A stretch of 64,000 nt of DNA from Streptomyces cadmiisoli (GTDB taxonomy: Bacteria; Actinomycetota; Actinomycetes; Streptomycetales; Streptomycetaceae). The notes beneath the pieces were generated by a model. The model was not told the DNA's origin. It searched no databases and was given only the letters and a program-made list of their open reading frames with translations. Shown piece by piece: positions 41,794 to 53,700 of this stretch. A program made the position numbers and the translations under genes. Position 1 is the stretch's first letter; every line of letters begins with the position of its first letter. Location: positions 4,774,001-4,838,000 of the forward strand of contig NZ_CP030073.1 in NCBI RefSeq assembly GCF_003261055.1, read 5' to 3'.

Positions 41794-44700
41794 TCACGGC
41801 ACCGCGGCGTCGATCGCCTTCACGATGCGCTTGTCGGAGACCGGGTGCGCCGTGCCCAGGGCGTGGGCGAAATAGCTGACCCGGAGCTCCTCGATCATCC
41901 AGCGGATGTCCAGCACCGAGGACGGGACCGGACGGCCCTGCGGCATCTGCTCCAGCAGCCAGGCGTACTCGTCCTGCATCTCCCGGACCTTCTCCATACG
42001 CGTGGTGTCCCGCTGGACGTTCGTCGGCATCTGCTGGAGCCGGCGGTCGGCCGCGATCAGATAGCGCATCAGGTCGGGCAGCCGCCGCAGCCCCGTCTCC
42101 GTGACGAAACCGGGCTTCACGAGGGCGTCCAGCTGCCCGCGCACGTCCTGGAGGTTCGGCAGGAGCGCAGGGCTCCGTACGGCCTTCAGACGGCGTTCAC
42201 AGGCCTGCCAGGCGGCGAGGACCTGCTGCACCTGCCCGACGGTGCGGACCGTCGTGTCGACGATCTCCGCCCGCACCTTGTCGTACAGCTTCCGGTGCGA
42301 CTCCTCGTCCCACGCCGGGCCCCCGAAGTCCGCGATCAGCCGGTCGGCCGCGGCCGTCGCGCAGTCATCGAACAGGGCCTGGATCGAACCGTGCGGGTTG
42401 GCGGACAGGGCGAGCTTCTGGGCGTTGGTCAGCTTCTCGGACGCGAACTTCGCGGGATTGACCGGGATGTTGCGCAGGATCAGCCGGCGCGAGCCGCGCC
42501 ACATCGCCTCGGCCTGCTCCGCCTCCGTGTCGAACAGGCGCACGGACACCGTGTCGCCGTCGTCGACCAGCGCCGGGTACGCCTTGACCGGCTGCCCGGC
42601 CCGGCGGGTCTCGAAGACCCGGCTGAGGGCGCCGATCGTCCAGTCGGTCAGACCCTTGCGCTCGACGGACTCACCGCCCTGGCGCTCCGCGCTCGCCGCG
42701 GCGGCCTGGGACAGGGCCTGACGGGCCTTCGGGCGCAGCTGGAGCTTGAGCGCCTCCAGGTCCTTGTCCTCGGCCAGCTTGCGGCGCCGCTCGTCGACGA
42801 TCCGGAACGTGATGCGCAGATGGTCGGGGACCTTCGCCCAGTCGAAGTCGTCGGCGGTGAAGGGGACACCGACCATCCGCTTCAGCTCGCGCGCCATCGT
42901 CGTCGTCAGCGGTTCCTGCATCGGGACCGCCGTGTCCAGGAACCGCTTCGCGAAGTTCGGCGCCGGTACGTAGTTGCGGCGGATCGGCTTGGGCAGCGAG
43001 CGGATGAGTTCGGTGACCACTTCTTCCCGCAAGCCCGGGATCTGCCAGTCGAAGCCCTCGTCGGTGACCTGGTTGAGCACCTGGAGCGGGACGTGCACGG
43101 TCACGCCGTCGGCGTCCGCGCCCGGCTCGAACTGGTACGTCACCCGGAACTTCAGCGGGCCCTGCCGCCAGGAGTCCGGGTAGTCGGCCTTGGTGACCGC
43201 CTCCGCCGACTCCCGGATGAGCATCTCGCGCTCGAAGTCCAAGTGGTCCGGCTGCTCCTGCCGCTTGCGCTTCCACCACGAGTCGAAGTGGGCGCCCGAG
43301 ACCACGTGGTCGGGGATCCGCCGGTCGTAGAAGTCGAAGAGGGTCTCGTCGTCGACCAGGATGTCCCGGCGGCGGGCGCGGTGCTCCAACTCCTCGACCT
43401 CGGTGAGGAGTCTGCGGTTGTCGGCGAAGAACTTGTGGTGCGTGCGCCAGTCGCCCTCGACCAGGGCGTTGCGGATGAAGAGTTCGCGGGAGAGCTCGGG
43501 GTCGATCCGGCCGTAGTCGACGCTGCGCTGGGCGACGATCGGGACGCCGTACAGCGTGACCTTCTCGTAGGCCGTCACCGCGGCCCGGTCCTTCTCCCAG
43601 TGCGGCTCGCTGTAGGTCCGCTTGACCAGGTGCTCGGCGAGGGGCTCCACCCATTCGGGCTCGATCCGGGCGTTGACCCGGGCCCAGAGGCGGGAGGTCT
43701 CCACCAGCTCGGCGGACATCACGAAGCGCGGGGGCTTCTTGAACAGGGCCGAGCCCGGGAAGATCGCGAACTTGGCGTTCCGGGCGCCGAGGTACTCGTT
43801 GCGTCCGCCGTCCCTGCGGGCGCCGGGGCCGGCGTCCTTGGACTCCTTCACGTCCTTCATGCCGATGTGGGAGAGGAGGCCGGCGAGCAGGGAGACATGG
43901 ATGCGGTCGGCGGGGGCGTCCTGCTCGTCGACGTGGATGCCCATCTGCTTGGCGACCGTGCGCAGCTGGCTGTAGATGTCCTGCCACTCCCGGATGCGCA
44001 GGAAGTTGAGGTACTCCTGCTTGCACATCCGGCGGAAGGAGGACGAGCCGCGTTCCTTCTGCTGCTCGCGGATGTACCGCCACAGATTCAGGTGGGCGAG
44101 GAAGTCGCTGGTCTCGTCCTTGAAGCGGGCGTGCTGCTGGTCCGCCTGGGTCTGCTTGTCGGCGGGGCGCTCGCGCGGGTCCTGGATGGACAGCGCGGCC
44201 GCTATGACCATCACCTCGCGGACGCAGCCGTTCTTGTCGGCCTCCAGGACCATACGGGCCAGCCGCGGGTCGACGGGGAGCTGGGCGAGCTTGCGGCCGG
44301 TGTCGGTGAGGCGTTTGCGCGGGTCCTTCTGGGCGGGGTCCAGCGCGCCCAGCTCCTGGAGCAGGTGGACGCCGTCGCGGATGTTGCGGTGGTCCGGCGG
44401 GTCGATGAAGGGGAACTTCTCGATGTCGCCGAGGCCGGCCGCGGTCATCTGGAGGATGACGCTCGCCAGGTTCGTCCGGAGGATCTCCGCGTCCGTGAAC
44501 TCCGGGCGGGCGAGGAAGTCGTCCTCGCTGTACAGCCGGATGCAGATGCCGTCGGACGTACGGCCGCAGCGGCCCTTGCGCTGGTTGGCGCTCGCCTGCG
44601 AGACCGCCTCGATCGGCAGCCGCTGCACCTTGGTGCGGTGGCTGTAGCGGGAGATGCGGGCGAAGCCGGGGTCGATGACGTATCTGATGCCCGGGACGGT

Positions 44701-45771
44701 CAGGGAGGTCTCGGCGACGTTGGTCGCGAGGACGATCCGGCGGCCGGTGTGCGGCTGGAAGACGCGGTGCTGCTCGGCGTGGGACAGCCGGGCGTACAGC
44801 GGGAGGACCTCGGTGAAGCGGAAGTTCTTCTTGTTGAGCGCGTCCGCGGTGTCCCGGATCTCGCGCTCGCCGGAGAGGAAGACCAGGACGTCGCCCTGGC
44901 CCTCCCGCTGGAGCTCCTCGACGGCGTCGATGATCGCGGTGATCTGGTCGCGGTCGGCGTCGTCGCCGTCCTCCTCCAGGAGCGGCCGGTAGCGCACCTC
45001 CACCGGATACGTGCGGCCGCTGACCTCGATGATCGGCGCGTCGCCGAAGTGCCGGGAGAAACGCTCGGGGTCGATCGTCGCCGAGGTGATGACGACCTTG
45101 AGGTCCGGCCGCTTGGGCAGCAGCTGGGCGAGGTAGCCGAGCAGGAAGTCGATGTTCAGGGACCGCTCGTGGGCCTCGTCGATGATGATCGTGTCGTAGG
45201 CCCGCAGCTCGCGGTCGGTCTGGACCTCGGCGAGCAGGATGCCGTCCGTCATGAGCTTGACGAAGGTGGCGTCCGGGTTGACCTGGTCGGTGAAGCGGAC
45301 CTTCCAACCGACGGCCTCGCCGAGCGGTGTGTCCAGCTCCTCGGCCACCCGCTCGGCGACCGTGCGGGCAGCGATCCGGCGGGGCTGGGTGTGCCCGATC
45401 ATGCCGCGGACACCGCGGCCGAGCTCCATGCAGATCTTGGGGATCTGCGTGGTCTTCCCGGAGCCGGTCTCACCGGCCACGATCACGACCTGGTGGTCGC
45501 GGATGGCGGCGGCGATCTCGTCCTTCTTCTGGCTGACGGGCAGCTGCGGCGGATAGGTGACGGCGGGCGCGTGGGCACGCCGCAGCGCGATCCGCTCCTC
45601 GGCCCTGGCGACCTCCGCCTCGATCTCGGCGAGGACGGCGGCACGGGCTTCCGGCTTGCGGATCCGGCGGGCACCTTCGAGCCGCCGGCCGAGCCGGTGC
45701 GCATCGCGCAGCGACAACTCGGTCAGGCGGGGGGCGAGGTCACCGAGGGCGGGGGCAGGGTGATTGGACAT
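41794..45771 (-). CDS. hrpA: ATP-dependent RNA helicase HrpA
   Basis: A 1,325-residue DEAH-box helicase. ATG 45771 follows GGAGGG; the frame continues upstream without start signals. Walker A is VAGETGSGKTTQIP, Walker B IIIDEAHERSLNIDFLLGYL, motif III VITSATIDPERFSRHFG, motif VI QRKGRCGRTSDG. Ratchet, OB-like and the long C-terminal DUF3418 region follow, as in E. coli HrpA. HrpA helps clear stalled ribosomes on mRNA in E. coli; the role in Streptomyces is inferred. Single-gene transcript between tRNA clusters. Confidence 0.95.
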   Translation of the reverse strand: MSNHPAPALGDLAPRLTELSLRDAHRLGRRLEGARRIRKPEARAAVLAEIEAEVARAEERIALRRAHAPAVTYPPQLPVSQKKDEIAAAIRDHQVVIVAGETGSGKTTQIPKICMELGRGVRGMIGHTQPRRIAARTVAERVAEELDTPLGEAVGWKVRFTDQVNPDATFVKLMTDGILLAEVQTDRELRAYDTIIIDEAHERSLNIDFLLGYLAQLLPKRPDLKVVITSATIDPERFSRHFGDAPIIEVSGRTYPVEVRYRPLLEEDGDDADRDQITAIIDAVEELQREGQGDVLVFLSGEREIRDTADALNKKNFRFTEVLPLYARLSHAEQHRVFQPHTGRRIVLATNVAETSLTVPGIRYVIDPGFARISRYSHRTKVQRLPIEAVSQASANQRKGRCGRTSDGICIRLYSEDDFLARPEFTDAEILRTNLASVILQMTAAGLGDIEKFPFIDPPDHRNIRDGVHLLQELGALDPAQKDPRKRLTDTGRKLAQLPVDPRLARMVLEADKNGCVREVMVIAAALSIQDPRERPADKQTQADQQHARFKDETSDFLAHLNLWRYIREQQKERGSSSFRRMCKQEYLNFLRIREWQDIYSQLRTVAKQMGIHVDEQDAPADRIHVSLLAGLLSHIGMKDVKESKDAGPGARRDGGRNEYLGARNAKFAIFPGSALFKKPPRFVMSAELVETSRLWARVNARIEPEWVEPLAEHLVKRTYSEPHWEKDRAAVTAYEKVTLYGVPIVAQRSVDYGRIDPELSRELFIRNALVEGDWRTHHKFFADNRRLLTEVEELEHRARRRDILVDDETLFDFYDRRIPDHVVSGAHFDSWWKRKRQEQPDHLDFEREMLIRESAEAVTKADYPDSWRQGPLKFRVTYQFEPGADADGVTVHVPLQVLNQVTDEGFDWQIPGLREEVVTELIRSLPKPIRRNYVPAPNFAKRFLDTAVPMQEPLTTTMARELKRMVGVPFTADDFDWAKVPDHLRITFRIVDERRRKLAEDKDLEALKLQLRPKARQALSQAAAASAERQGGESVERKGLTDWTIGALSRVFETRRAGQPVKAYPALVDDGDTVSVRLFDTEAEQAEAMWRGSRRLILRNIPVNPAKFASEKLTNAQKLALSANPHGSIQALFDDCATAAADRLIADFGGPAWDEESHRKLYDKVRAEIVDTTVRTVGQVQQVLAAWQACERRLKAVRSPALLPNLQDVRGQLDALVKPGFVTETGLRRLPDLMRYLIAADRRLQQMPTNVQRDTTRMEKVREMQDEYAWLLEQMPQGRPVPSSVLDIRWMIEELRVSYFAHALGTAHPVSDKRIVKAIDAAVP

Positions 45772-45910
45772 ACGCCCTCCAGGATCGCACTTCGGAGAAA
45801 CGGGAAGCGAACGCTTTTGCACCGGCCCGGTCGCGCGCCGTGACGTACGGCACACCGTGCCCGCGCCGGGCACACGGCGCCGGACCGCCGTCGCTCCCCG
45901 TGCACGACAA

Positions 45911-45937
45911 AACCCCCTCCGGTGACCCGGAGGGGGT
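45911..45937 (-). terminator. Terminator after tRNA-Phe
   Basis: ACCCCCTCCGG and CCGGAGGGGGT pair around TGAC, 8 bp from the encoded CCA of tRNA-Phe. It ends the Glu-Asp-Phe tRNA cluster. Confidence 0.82.
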
Positions 45938-45944
45938 TCGGTGC

Positions 45945-46021
45945 TGGTGGCTGGGGCCGGGGTCGAACCGGCGACCTTCCGCTTTTCAGGCGGACGCTCG
46001 TACCAACTGAGCTACCCAGCC
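45945..46021 (-). tRNA. tRNA-Phe(GAA)
   Basis: A 77-nt gene including encoded CCA (45945-45947): acceptor GGCTGGG/CCCAGCC, anticodon loop CTGAAAA, A discriminator. Third gene of the leftward tRNA-Glu, tRNA-Asp, tRNA-Phe cluster. Confidence 0.95.
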
Positions 46022-46045
46022 ACGGGGTTTCCGAGGAAACTCCAG

Positions 46046-46120
46046 CGGTCCTGACGGGATTTGAACCCGCGGCCTCCACCTTGACAGGGTGGCGAGCACT
46101 CCAAACTGCTCCACAGGACC
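46046..46120 (-). tRNA. tRNA-Asp(GTC), copy 2
   Basis: 75 nt, identical to the gene at 41627-41701. Anticodon loop CTGTCAA. Middle gene of the Glu-Asp-Phe cluster. Confidence 0.94.
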
Positions 46121-46167
46121 AGGCTTGTGTGCGAACCGGCGAAGCCAGTGTCGCACACCGTACTGCG

Positions 46168-46240
46168 TGCCCCCAACGGGATTCGAACCCGTGCTACCGC
46201 CTTGAAAGGGCGGCGTCCTAGGCCGCTAGACGATGAGGGC
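46168..46240 (-). tRNA. tRNA-Glu(TTC)
   Basis: A 73-nt cloverleaf: acceptor GCCCTCA/TGGGGGC (one G-T pair), anticodon loop CTTTCAA, A discriminator. First gene of the leftward tRNA cluster. Confidence 0.94.
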
Positions 46241-46319
46241 TATCGGCCCGCCTGGGCGCTTTTCAGCGCCTCGGGGACGTGAGAAGCATATGGGATGGCG
46301 GGAGGTATCGCCAAAACGA

Positions 46320-47882
46320 TTACGGGGACGCCGTGGGAGACGTGGCGGGGGGCCGCGTGGGTGACGGGGTCGGCGACCGCGTGGCCCCCGGTTCGTTCTC
46401 CGCCACCAGGTGGCGGCTGACCTCCGCCGTGGTCAGTCCCAGGCCGCCGAGCCTGATCGAGTCCCAGGCCTGGAGGCGCCGGGTGTCCCGGTCGAAGTAG
46501 AGGATCGATGCCTCGATCGGGTCCGGGTCCCGGCCCTCCACGGCGCGCAGTCCGCTGCCGCCGGTCGAGCCCTCGATGCGCAGCCGGGTGCCGTACCGCA
46601 GGACCTCCATCTCCTGGTGGTGCAGGTGGCCGGCCAGTACGAGCGGCACCTCGCCGTCGGTCTGCCGGGCCGCCGACGGCTCGTGGGCGACGGCGACGTC
46701 CACGGGCGTGCCGGCGGACCGCTGGTCGCGCAGGGCCGAGGCCAGCCGGGCGCCGGCCAGCTCCTGGGAGGCCTCGGCACCGGTCCGGGCGCTGCGGTCG
46801 GGGGTGAACTGGGGGTCGCCGATGCCCGCGAAGCGCAGGCCGGCGATCGTCCTGGCCCGGCCGTCGTCGAGGACGTGCACGTTCTTCAGGTCCTCCAGGT
46901 AGCGCTGGGTGGTGAGGGAATCGTGGTTGCCGCGGACCCAGACGTACGGGGCGCCGAGGTCCTCGACGGGGTCCAGGAAGCCGTTCTCGGCCGCCGTGCC
47001 GTGGTCCATCGTGTCGCCGGAGTCGACGATCACGTTCACCTCGTACTGCTCGACCAGCGAGGCGATGATCTTCCAGCTCGCCGGGTTGAGGTGGATGTCG
47101 GAGACGTGCAGGACGCGGATGGTCGTCGGGTCCGGACGGTAGGCGGGGAGCGTGGAGGTGGCGTCGTAGAGCTTGGTCACGTTGGTGACCAGGCGGGCCA
47201 ACTCCTTCTGGTAGACGTCGAATTCGGTGACGATGCTGCGGGCGTCGCCGACCAGGGAGGGCGCCGAGGAGAGCAGGCCGGAGAACCTCGGCTCCAGGAC
47301 CGACTTGGGGTTCCAGGTGACGTACGCGGTCGCCCCGGAGGCCGCCAGCAGGGCGAGGGCGAGGCTGCCGGCGGCCAGGGCCCGGCGGGGGCGGCGGTAG
47401 ACGGCGAGGCCGAGGGCGGTGGCCCCGGAGACCACGGCCACCCCGGAGCGGACGGCGAGGTCGAGGGTGCCGTGCCCGACGTCCCGGGCGACCTCGTCCT
47501 GGAGCCCGGACAGCCGTTCCGGGTGGTCGACCAGGGCGCGGGAGCGCTCCGGGTCGAGTTGGTCGACGTTCACGTCCAGGCGGACGGGGGCGATGTGGCT
47601 GTCCAGGTGGAGGGCGCCCAGCGGGGAGACGTTGATCTTCGTGCCGCCGGTGAGGGACGGCCGCAGGGTCATCGTCGTGTCCATCGGGCCGACCGGGGCG
47701 CGCACATTGCCGACGATCAGCAGCCCGAGCCACGCGCCCACCAGCACGACCGCCGTCAGCCCCAGGGCGCGGGCCCAGGGGCGGGGCCGGGGGTCAAGCT
47801 CGACGCCGGAATGCGGACGGGGGCGGCGGGTCCTTCGGATACGCGTGAACGTGTTCAGGACTGCGGCTGGGACGCGGGCCAT
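46320..47882 (-). CDS. Membrane-bound metallophosphoesterase
   Basis: A 520-residue protein with an N-terminal membrane segment (LGLTAVVLVGAWLGLLIVG) and two further hydrophobic stretches (about 145-165 and 172-190), then a calcineurin-like phosphoesterase domain. Metal ligands appear in order: VLHVSDIHLNP, VDSGDTMDHG, VWVRGNHDS, AVAHEPSAA and LAGHLHHQEME. A Pro/Thr/Ser tail ends it. The substrate is unknown; the topology suggests the active site could face outward. ATG 47882. Confidence 0.85.
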   Translation of the reverse strand: MARVPAAVLNTFTRIRRTRRPRPHSGVELDPRPRPWARALGLTAVVLVGAWLGLLIVGNVRAPVGPMDTTMTLRPSLTGGTKINVSPLGALHLDSHIAPVRLDVNVDQLDPERSRALVDHPERLSGLQDEVARDVGHGTLDLAVRSGVAVVSGATALGLAVYRRPRRALAAGSLALALLAASGATAYVTWNPKSVLEPRFSGLLSSAPSLVGDARSIVTEFDVYQKELARLVTNVTKLYDATSTLPAYRPDPTTIRVLHVSDIHLNPASWKIIASLVEQYEVNVIVDSGDTMDHGTAAENGFLDPVEDLGAPYVWVRGNHDSLTTQRYLEDLKNVHVLDDGRARTIAGLRFAGIGDPQFTPDRSARTGAEASQELAGARLASALRDQRSAGTPVDVAVAHEPSAARQTDGEVPLVLAGHLHHQEMEVLRYGTRLRIEGSTGGSGLRAVEGRDPDPIEASILYFDRDTRRLQAWDSIRLGGLGLTTAEVSRHLVAENEPGATRSPTPSPTRPPATSPTASP

Positions 47883-48026
47883 TGATCCCGTATGCCCATG
47901 CCCGACGGCGGATATGCCCGCTGTCGGCCGGTCGGCCGGTCGGCCGGTCCAGCGGGGTGCGGCGTCCTCCCCCGCCGGAAGACGGGGGAGGTGAAGGAAG
48001 GCGGGGGAGGCGCGTGGAGGCGGGGA

Positions 48027-48377
48027 TCAGCCCCAGCCCAGTTCGTGGAGGCGTTCGTCCTCGATGCCGAAGTGGTGCGCGACCTCGTGGACGACGGTCA
48101 CGGCCACCTCGTGCACCACGTCCTCACGTGTCTCGCAGTACCGCAGGGTCGGGCCCATGTAGATGCTGATCCGGTCCGGCAGGACCCCGGCGTACCACTC
48201 GCCGCGCTCCGTCAGCGGGGTCCCCTCGTAGAGGCCCAGCAGCTCGGGGTCGTCCGCGGGGGGTTCGTCCTCCACGAAGACGGCCACGTTGTCCATGACC
48301 CGCGTCAGCTCGGGCGGGATCCGGTCCAGGGCCTCACTCACCAGTTCTTCGAACGCGTCACGAGTCATCTCCAGCAC
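48027..48377 (-). CDS. Small zinc metallopeptidase-like protein
   Basis: A 116-residue protein of the short zincin-like family common in actinobacteria. HEVAHHFGIEDERLHELGW holds the HExxH motif with a downstream Glu/His candidate third ligand; MDNVAVFVEDEP and ISIYMGP are also characteristic. GTG 48377 is used; an in-frame ATG at 48368 is the alternative. Proteolytic activity is predicted from the motif only. Confidence 0.82.
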   Translation of the reverse strand: MLEMTRDAFEELVSEALDRIPPELTRVMDNVAVFVEDEPPADDPELLGLYEGTPLTERGEWYAGVLPDRISIYMGPTLRYCETREDVVHEVAVTVVHEVAHHFGIEDERLHELGWG

Positions 48378-48545
48378 ACGGCCATTGTCGGGGACGGGAG
48401 CGCGGTGTGGGAGAACTCACCGGCACGACCCGCTCCACGACGCGCCGGCGGCGCCCCCGGTCGGGGTCCGCGGGGCGCGTGTCCTCTTGCGGGCGGCGGG
48501 AGTTGGGCAGGTCGACTTCTTCACCCACCCCGGAGGTGGCTGCCC

Positions 48546-49085
48546 GTGCGCCCCTTGTACGTACCCGTCCGCCTGGCCGCCGCCGTCGTGGCCGTCGTGG
48601 CTGCCGCCGGCTGTGTGAGCGTGGGCGACGACGGCGGAAGCGGGGCCGAGCCGTCGCACTCGGCGGGGCAGCGGGGCGGTGAGGCCCCCGACGGCGGGCC
48701 GGCGGGGCCCGGTGGCGGCGCCGGGTACGGCGGCGCGGCGGACGGCGCCCGGCACGGGCGCGGCAAGGACGCGAACGGGGACCGCGAGGGCAAGCCGGGC
48801 GAGTCCCCGTCCCCGTCCGGGTCGGCGGCCACCTCCGGGCCGAGCGGGCCGGTATCGGCGCCGTCCGGGCCCGGCCGGACCGTCAAGCCCGGGGATCCCG
48901 GCCCGCCGCAGCCCGAACCGACGCCCACCCGGTCCACTCCGCCTCCGGAGCCGCCCCCGCCGTCACCGGAGCCCCCGGTCTCCCCGGAGCCGACGGCCGC
49001 CGAACCGTCCTCGTCGGCCCACGAGGAGACGGGTCCGCAGCTGGTGGAGCGGGAGCCCGCACCGCAGGCGGGCGCGCCGGTGTAG
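48546..49085 (+). CDS. Proline-rich lipoprotein, unknown
   Basis: A 179-residue secreted protein. GTG 48546 lies after GGAGGTGG and begins RPLYVPVRLAAAVVAVVAAA, followed by GC as a possible lipobox (AAGC). The rest is low-complexity Gly/Ser/Pro with runs such as PEPPPPSPEPPVSPEP and no folded domain visible. Probably a surface or wall-spanning lipoprotein; function unknown. Confidence 0.6.
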   Translation: MRPLYVPVRLAAAVVAVVAAAGCVSVGDDGGSGAEPSHSAGQRGGEAPDGGPAGPGGGAGYGGAADGARHGRGKDANGDREGKPGESPSPSGSAATSGPSGPVSAPSGPGRTVKPGDPGPPQPEPTPTRSTPPPEPPPPSPEPPVSPEPTAAEPSSSAHEETGPQLVEREPAPQAGAPV

Positions 49086-49316
49086 GCGGACGCGTCGCCG
49101 GGGCCGCGGCCTGCGGGTTTGCGGCCGGTTTGCCTTCAGGGGCGGTGGGTGCGTATGGTGGTAGATCGTTTGATCCCATTTGCCCGGCGCCAACGCAGAG
49201 CGCGCCGTGTGGCGCGTACTCTCCCTTGCCGTGGCGGACCGCATTGAGGCGGTCGTGTGCGAATCACGGAGTTGACGGGCGCGTGCCGACGAGACTCCGG
49301 AAGGTTTCGCATACGT

Positions 49317-51500
<2,184 letters not shown>

Positions 51501-51838
51501 CGCCGGCCGGTTCTGAACCGAAGCGCCGTGGCCCCCACCCGATCCGGTGGGGGCCACGGCGCTTTTCCATGGGCTCTGTCTGCGAACGACCGCAAGATCA
51601 GCCGACTTTCGAGGGGATGCGGCGGCCGGGGGAGGGCCGGGGGCATCCGAGACAGTGCGGCTCGGCCCGCCCGCTCGACAGGCACCCGGTCCGCCACGAC
51701 CGCACCGGCGCGGACGGGATGCCGGACGGTACCGCCGACCTGGGATGCGAGGGCCAGTTCTGACGGCCGTGCACGGACGGCAATTTCCGGCCGCATTGTG
51801 ACGCATGTCATACCCCCGGCGAGGGAATCGCTGGGGGC
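51501..51838. other. 338-bp intergenic region between helicase and permease
   Basis: It begins with the helicase terminator (51522-51567). No gene is supported in the rest. The permease promoter should lie near 51730-51820; no clear hexamers stand out. Confidence 0.5.
51522..51567 (+). terminator. Strong terminator after DEAD-box helicase
   Basis: AGCGCCGTGGCCCCCACC and GGTGGGGGCCACGGCGCT form an 18-bp perfect stem with a 6-nt loop, followed by TTTT. Confidence 0.92.
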
Positions 51839-53377
51839 ATGACAAACGACGCCACGCACAGTGCGCCGCCGACGGACGAGGAACGGCTCGCCCAGCTCGG
51901 CTATCAGCAGGTCCTGGCCCGCCGTATGTCGGCGTTCGCCAACTACGCCGTCTCCTTCACGATCATCTCGGTCCTGTCGGGCTGTCTGACCCTGTACCTG
52001 TTCGGCATGAACACGGGCGGGCCGGCGGTCATCACCTGGGGCTGGGTCGTCGTCGGTCTGATGACGCTGTTCGTCGGCCTGGCGATGGCCGAGATCTGCT
52101 CCGCCTACCCGACCTCCGCGGGCCTGTACTTCTGGGCCCACCGGCTGGCGCCCGCGCGGTCGGCCGCCGCGTGGGCCTGGTTCACGGGCTGGTTCAACGT
52201 GCTCGGCCAGGTGGCGGTGACGGCCGGTATCGACTTCGGCGCGGCGTCCTTCCTCGGCGCGTATCTGAACCTCCAGTTCGGCTGGGAGGTCACCCCCGGC
52301 CGGACGATCCTGCTCTTCGCCGGGATCCTGATCCTGCACGGTCTGCTGAACACCTTCGGCGTGCGGATCGTCGCGCTGCTCAACAGCGTCAGCGTGTGGT
52401 GGCACGTACTGGGTGTCGCCGTGATCGTCGGAGCGCTGACCTTCGTGCCGGACGACCACCGGTCGGCGTCGTTCGTCTTCGGCGAGTTCGTCAACCACAC
52501 CGGTTGGGGCAGCGGGCTGTACGTGGTGCTGCTGGGCCTGCTGATGGCCCAGTACACCTTCACCGGCTACGACGCCTCCGCCCATATGACGGAGGAGACC
52601 CACGACGCCTCGACGGCGGGCCCCAAGGGCATCGTCCGCTCCATCTGGACGTCCTGGATAGCCGGTTTCGTCCTCCTGCTGGGCTTCACCTTCGCCATCC
52701 AGTCGTACGAGGGCGCCCGCACCTCGCCGACCGGCGCGCCGCCCGCGCAGATCCTGCTCGACGCGCTCGGCGCGACCACCGGCAAGCTGCTCCTGCTGGT
52801 GGTGATCGGCGCGCAGCTGTTCTGCGGGATGGCCTCGGTGACCGCCAACAGCCGCATGATCTACGCCTTCTCGCGGGACGGCGCCCTGCCGTTCTCCCGC
52901 GTGTGGCACACCGTCAGCCCGCGCACCCGCACCCCGGTCGCGGCGGTGTGGCTGGCGGCCCTCGGCGCGCTCGTCCTCGGCCTGCCCTACCTGATCAACG
53001 TCACCGCGTACGCGGCGGTGACCTCGATCGCCGTGATCGGCCTTTACATCGCCTACGTCGTCCCGACGCTGCTGCGGCTGCGGAAGGGGGAGGCGTTCGA
53101 GCGGGGGCCGTGGCACCTGGGCCGGTGGTCGACCGCGGTCGGGGTGGTGGCGGTCGGCTGGGTCGGCGTGATCACGGTCCTGTTCATGCTGCCGCAGGTC
53201 TCCCCGGTGACCTGGGAGACCTTCAACTACGCCCCGGTCGCGGTCCTCGTCGTCCTCGGCTTCGCCGCGACCTGGTGGCTGGCGTCGGCGCGGCACTGGT
53301 TCCTGAACCCGGCACACGAGCGCACCCTCGCGCGTGAGACGGCGCGCGCGGGGGCGGTCGAACCAGTCGATCCCTAG
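51839..53377 (+). CDS. APC-family amino acid permease
   Basis: A 512-residue membrane protein with about 12 hydrophobic segments. FANYAVSFTIISVLSGCLTL in the first segment and GLAMAEICSAYPTSAGLYFW in the second are typical of GABA/choline-type APC permeases, as is the YDASAHMTEETHDAS loop after segment six. ATG 51839 after GGGGG. The substrate is probably an amino acid or amine; it cannot be set from sequence alone. Confidence 0.9.
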   Translation: MTNDATHSAPPTDEERLAQLGYQQVLARRMSAFANYAVSFTIISVLSGCLTLYLFGMNTGGPAVITWGWVVVGLMTLFVGLAMAEICSAYPTSAGLYFWAHRLAPARSAAAWAWFTGWFNVLGQVAVTAGIDFGAASFLGAYLNLQFGWEVTPGRTILLFAGILILHGLLNTFGVRIVALLNSVSVWWHVLGVAVIVGALTFVPDDHRSASFVFGEFVNHTGWGSGLYVVLLGLLMAQYTFTGYDASAHMTEETHDASTAGPKGIVRSIWTSWIAGFVLLLGFTFAIQSYEGARTSPTGAPPAQILLDALGATTGKLLLLVVIGAQLFCGMASVTANSRMIYAFSRDGALPFSRVWHTVSPRTRTPVAAVWLAALGALVLGLPYLINVTAYAAVTSIAVIGLYIAYVVPTLLRLRKGEAFERGPWHLGRWSTAVGVVAVGWVGVITVLFMLPQVSPVTWETFNYAPVAVLVVLGFAATWWLASARHWFLNPAHERTLARETARAGAVEPVDP

Positions 53378-53475
53378 GTTCCGGTGGCTCCGGCCCGCCT
53401 CGACGGGGCCGTGTCCCGGATACCCGATCGGCGACACGGCCTCGTCCGGCTATGCTCGGGGAGGCAACATCGCCT

Positions 53476-53548
53476 GGGCCCTTAGCTCAATTGGCAGAGC
53501 AGTGGACTTTTAATCCATTGGTTGTGGGTTCGAGTCCCACAGGGCCTA
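53476..53548 (+). tRNA. tRNA-Lys(TTT)
   Basis: A 73-nt cloverleaf: acceptor GGGCCCT/AGGGCCT with a first-position G-T pair, anticodon loop CTTTTAA, T-loop TTCGAGT, A discriminator. Confidence 0.94.
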
Positions 53549-53700
53549 CCGGTGGCGGGAAGCGGGGCATGCCCCCCGGCCTGCCGAGCGGCGCCCGAGT
53601 CGGCCCAGGCCGGCTCGGGCGCACGTGTTTCGCCCCCCGGGACCGGCCCCTCCCTCTCCCCGGCACGGCCCCGACTCCACCCGGGCTCCCGGCCCGGCGC

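Noticed and set aside
41662..45843. A 1,393-codon open frame antisense to hrpA
   Set aside because: High GC makes opposite-strand frames open by chance; hrpA has all helicase motifs and the antisense frame has none.
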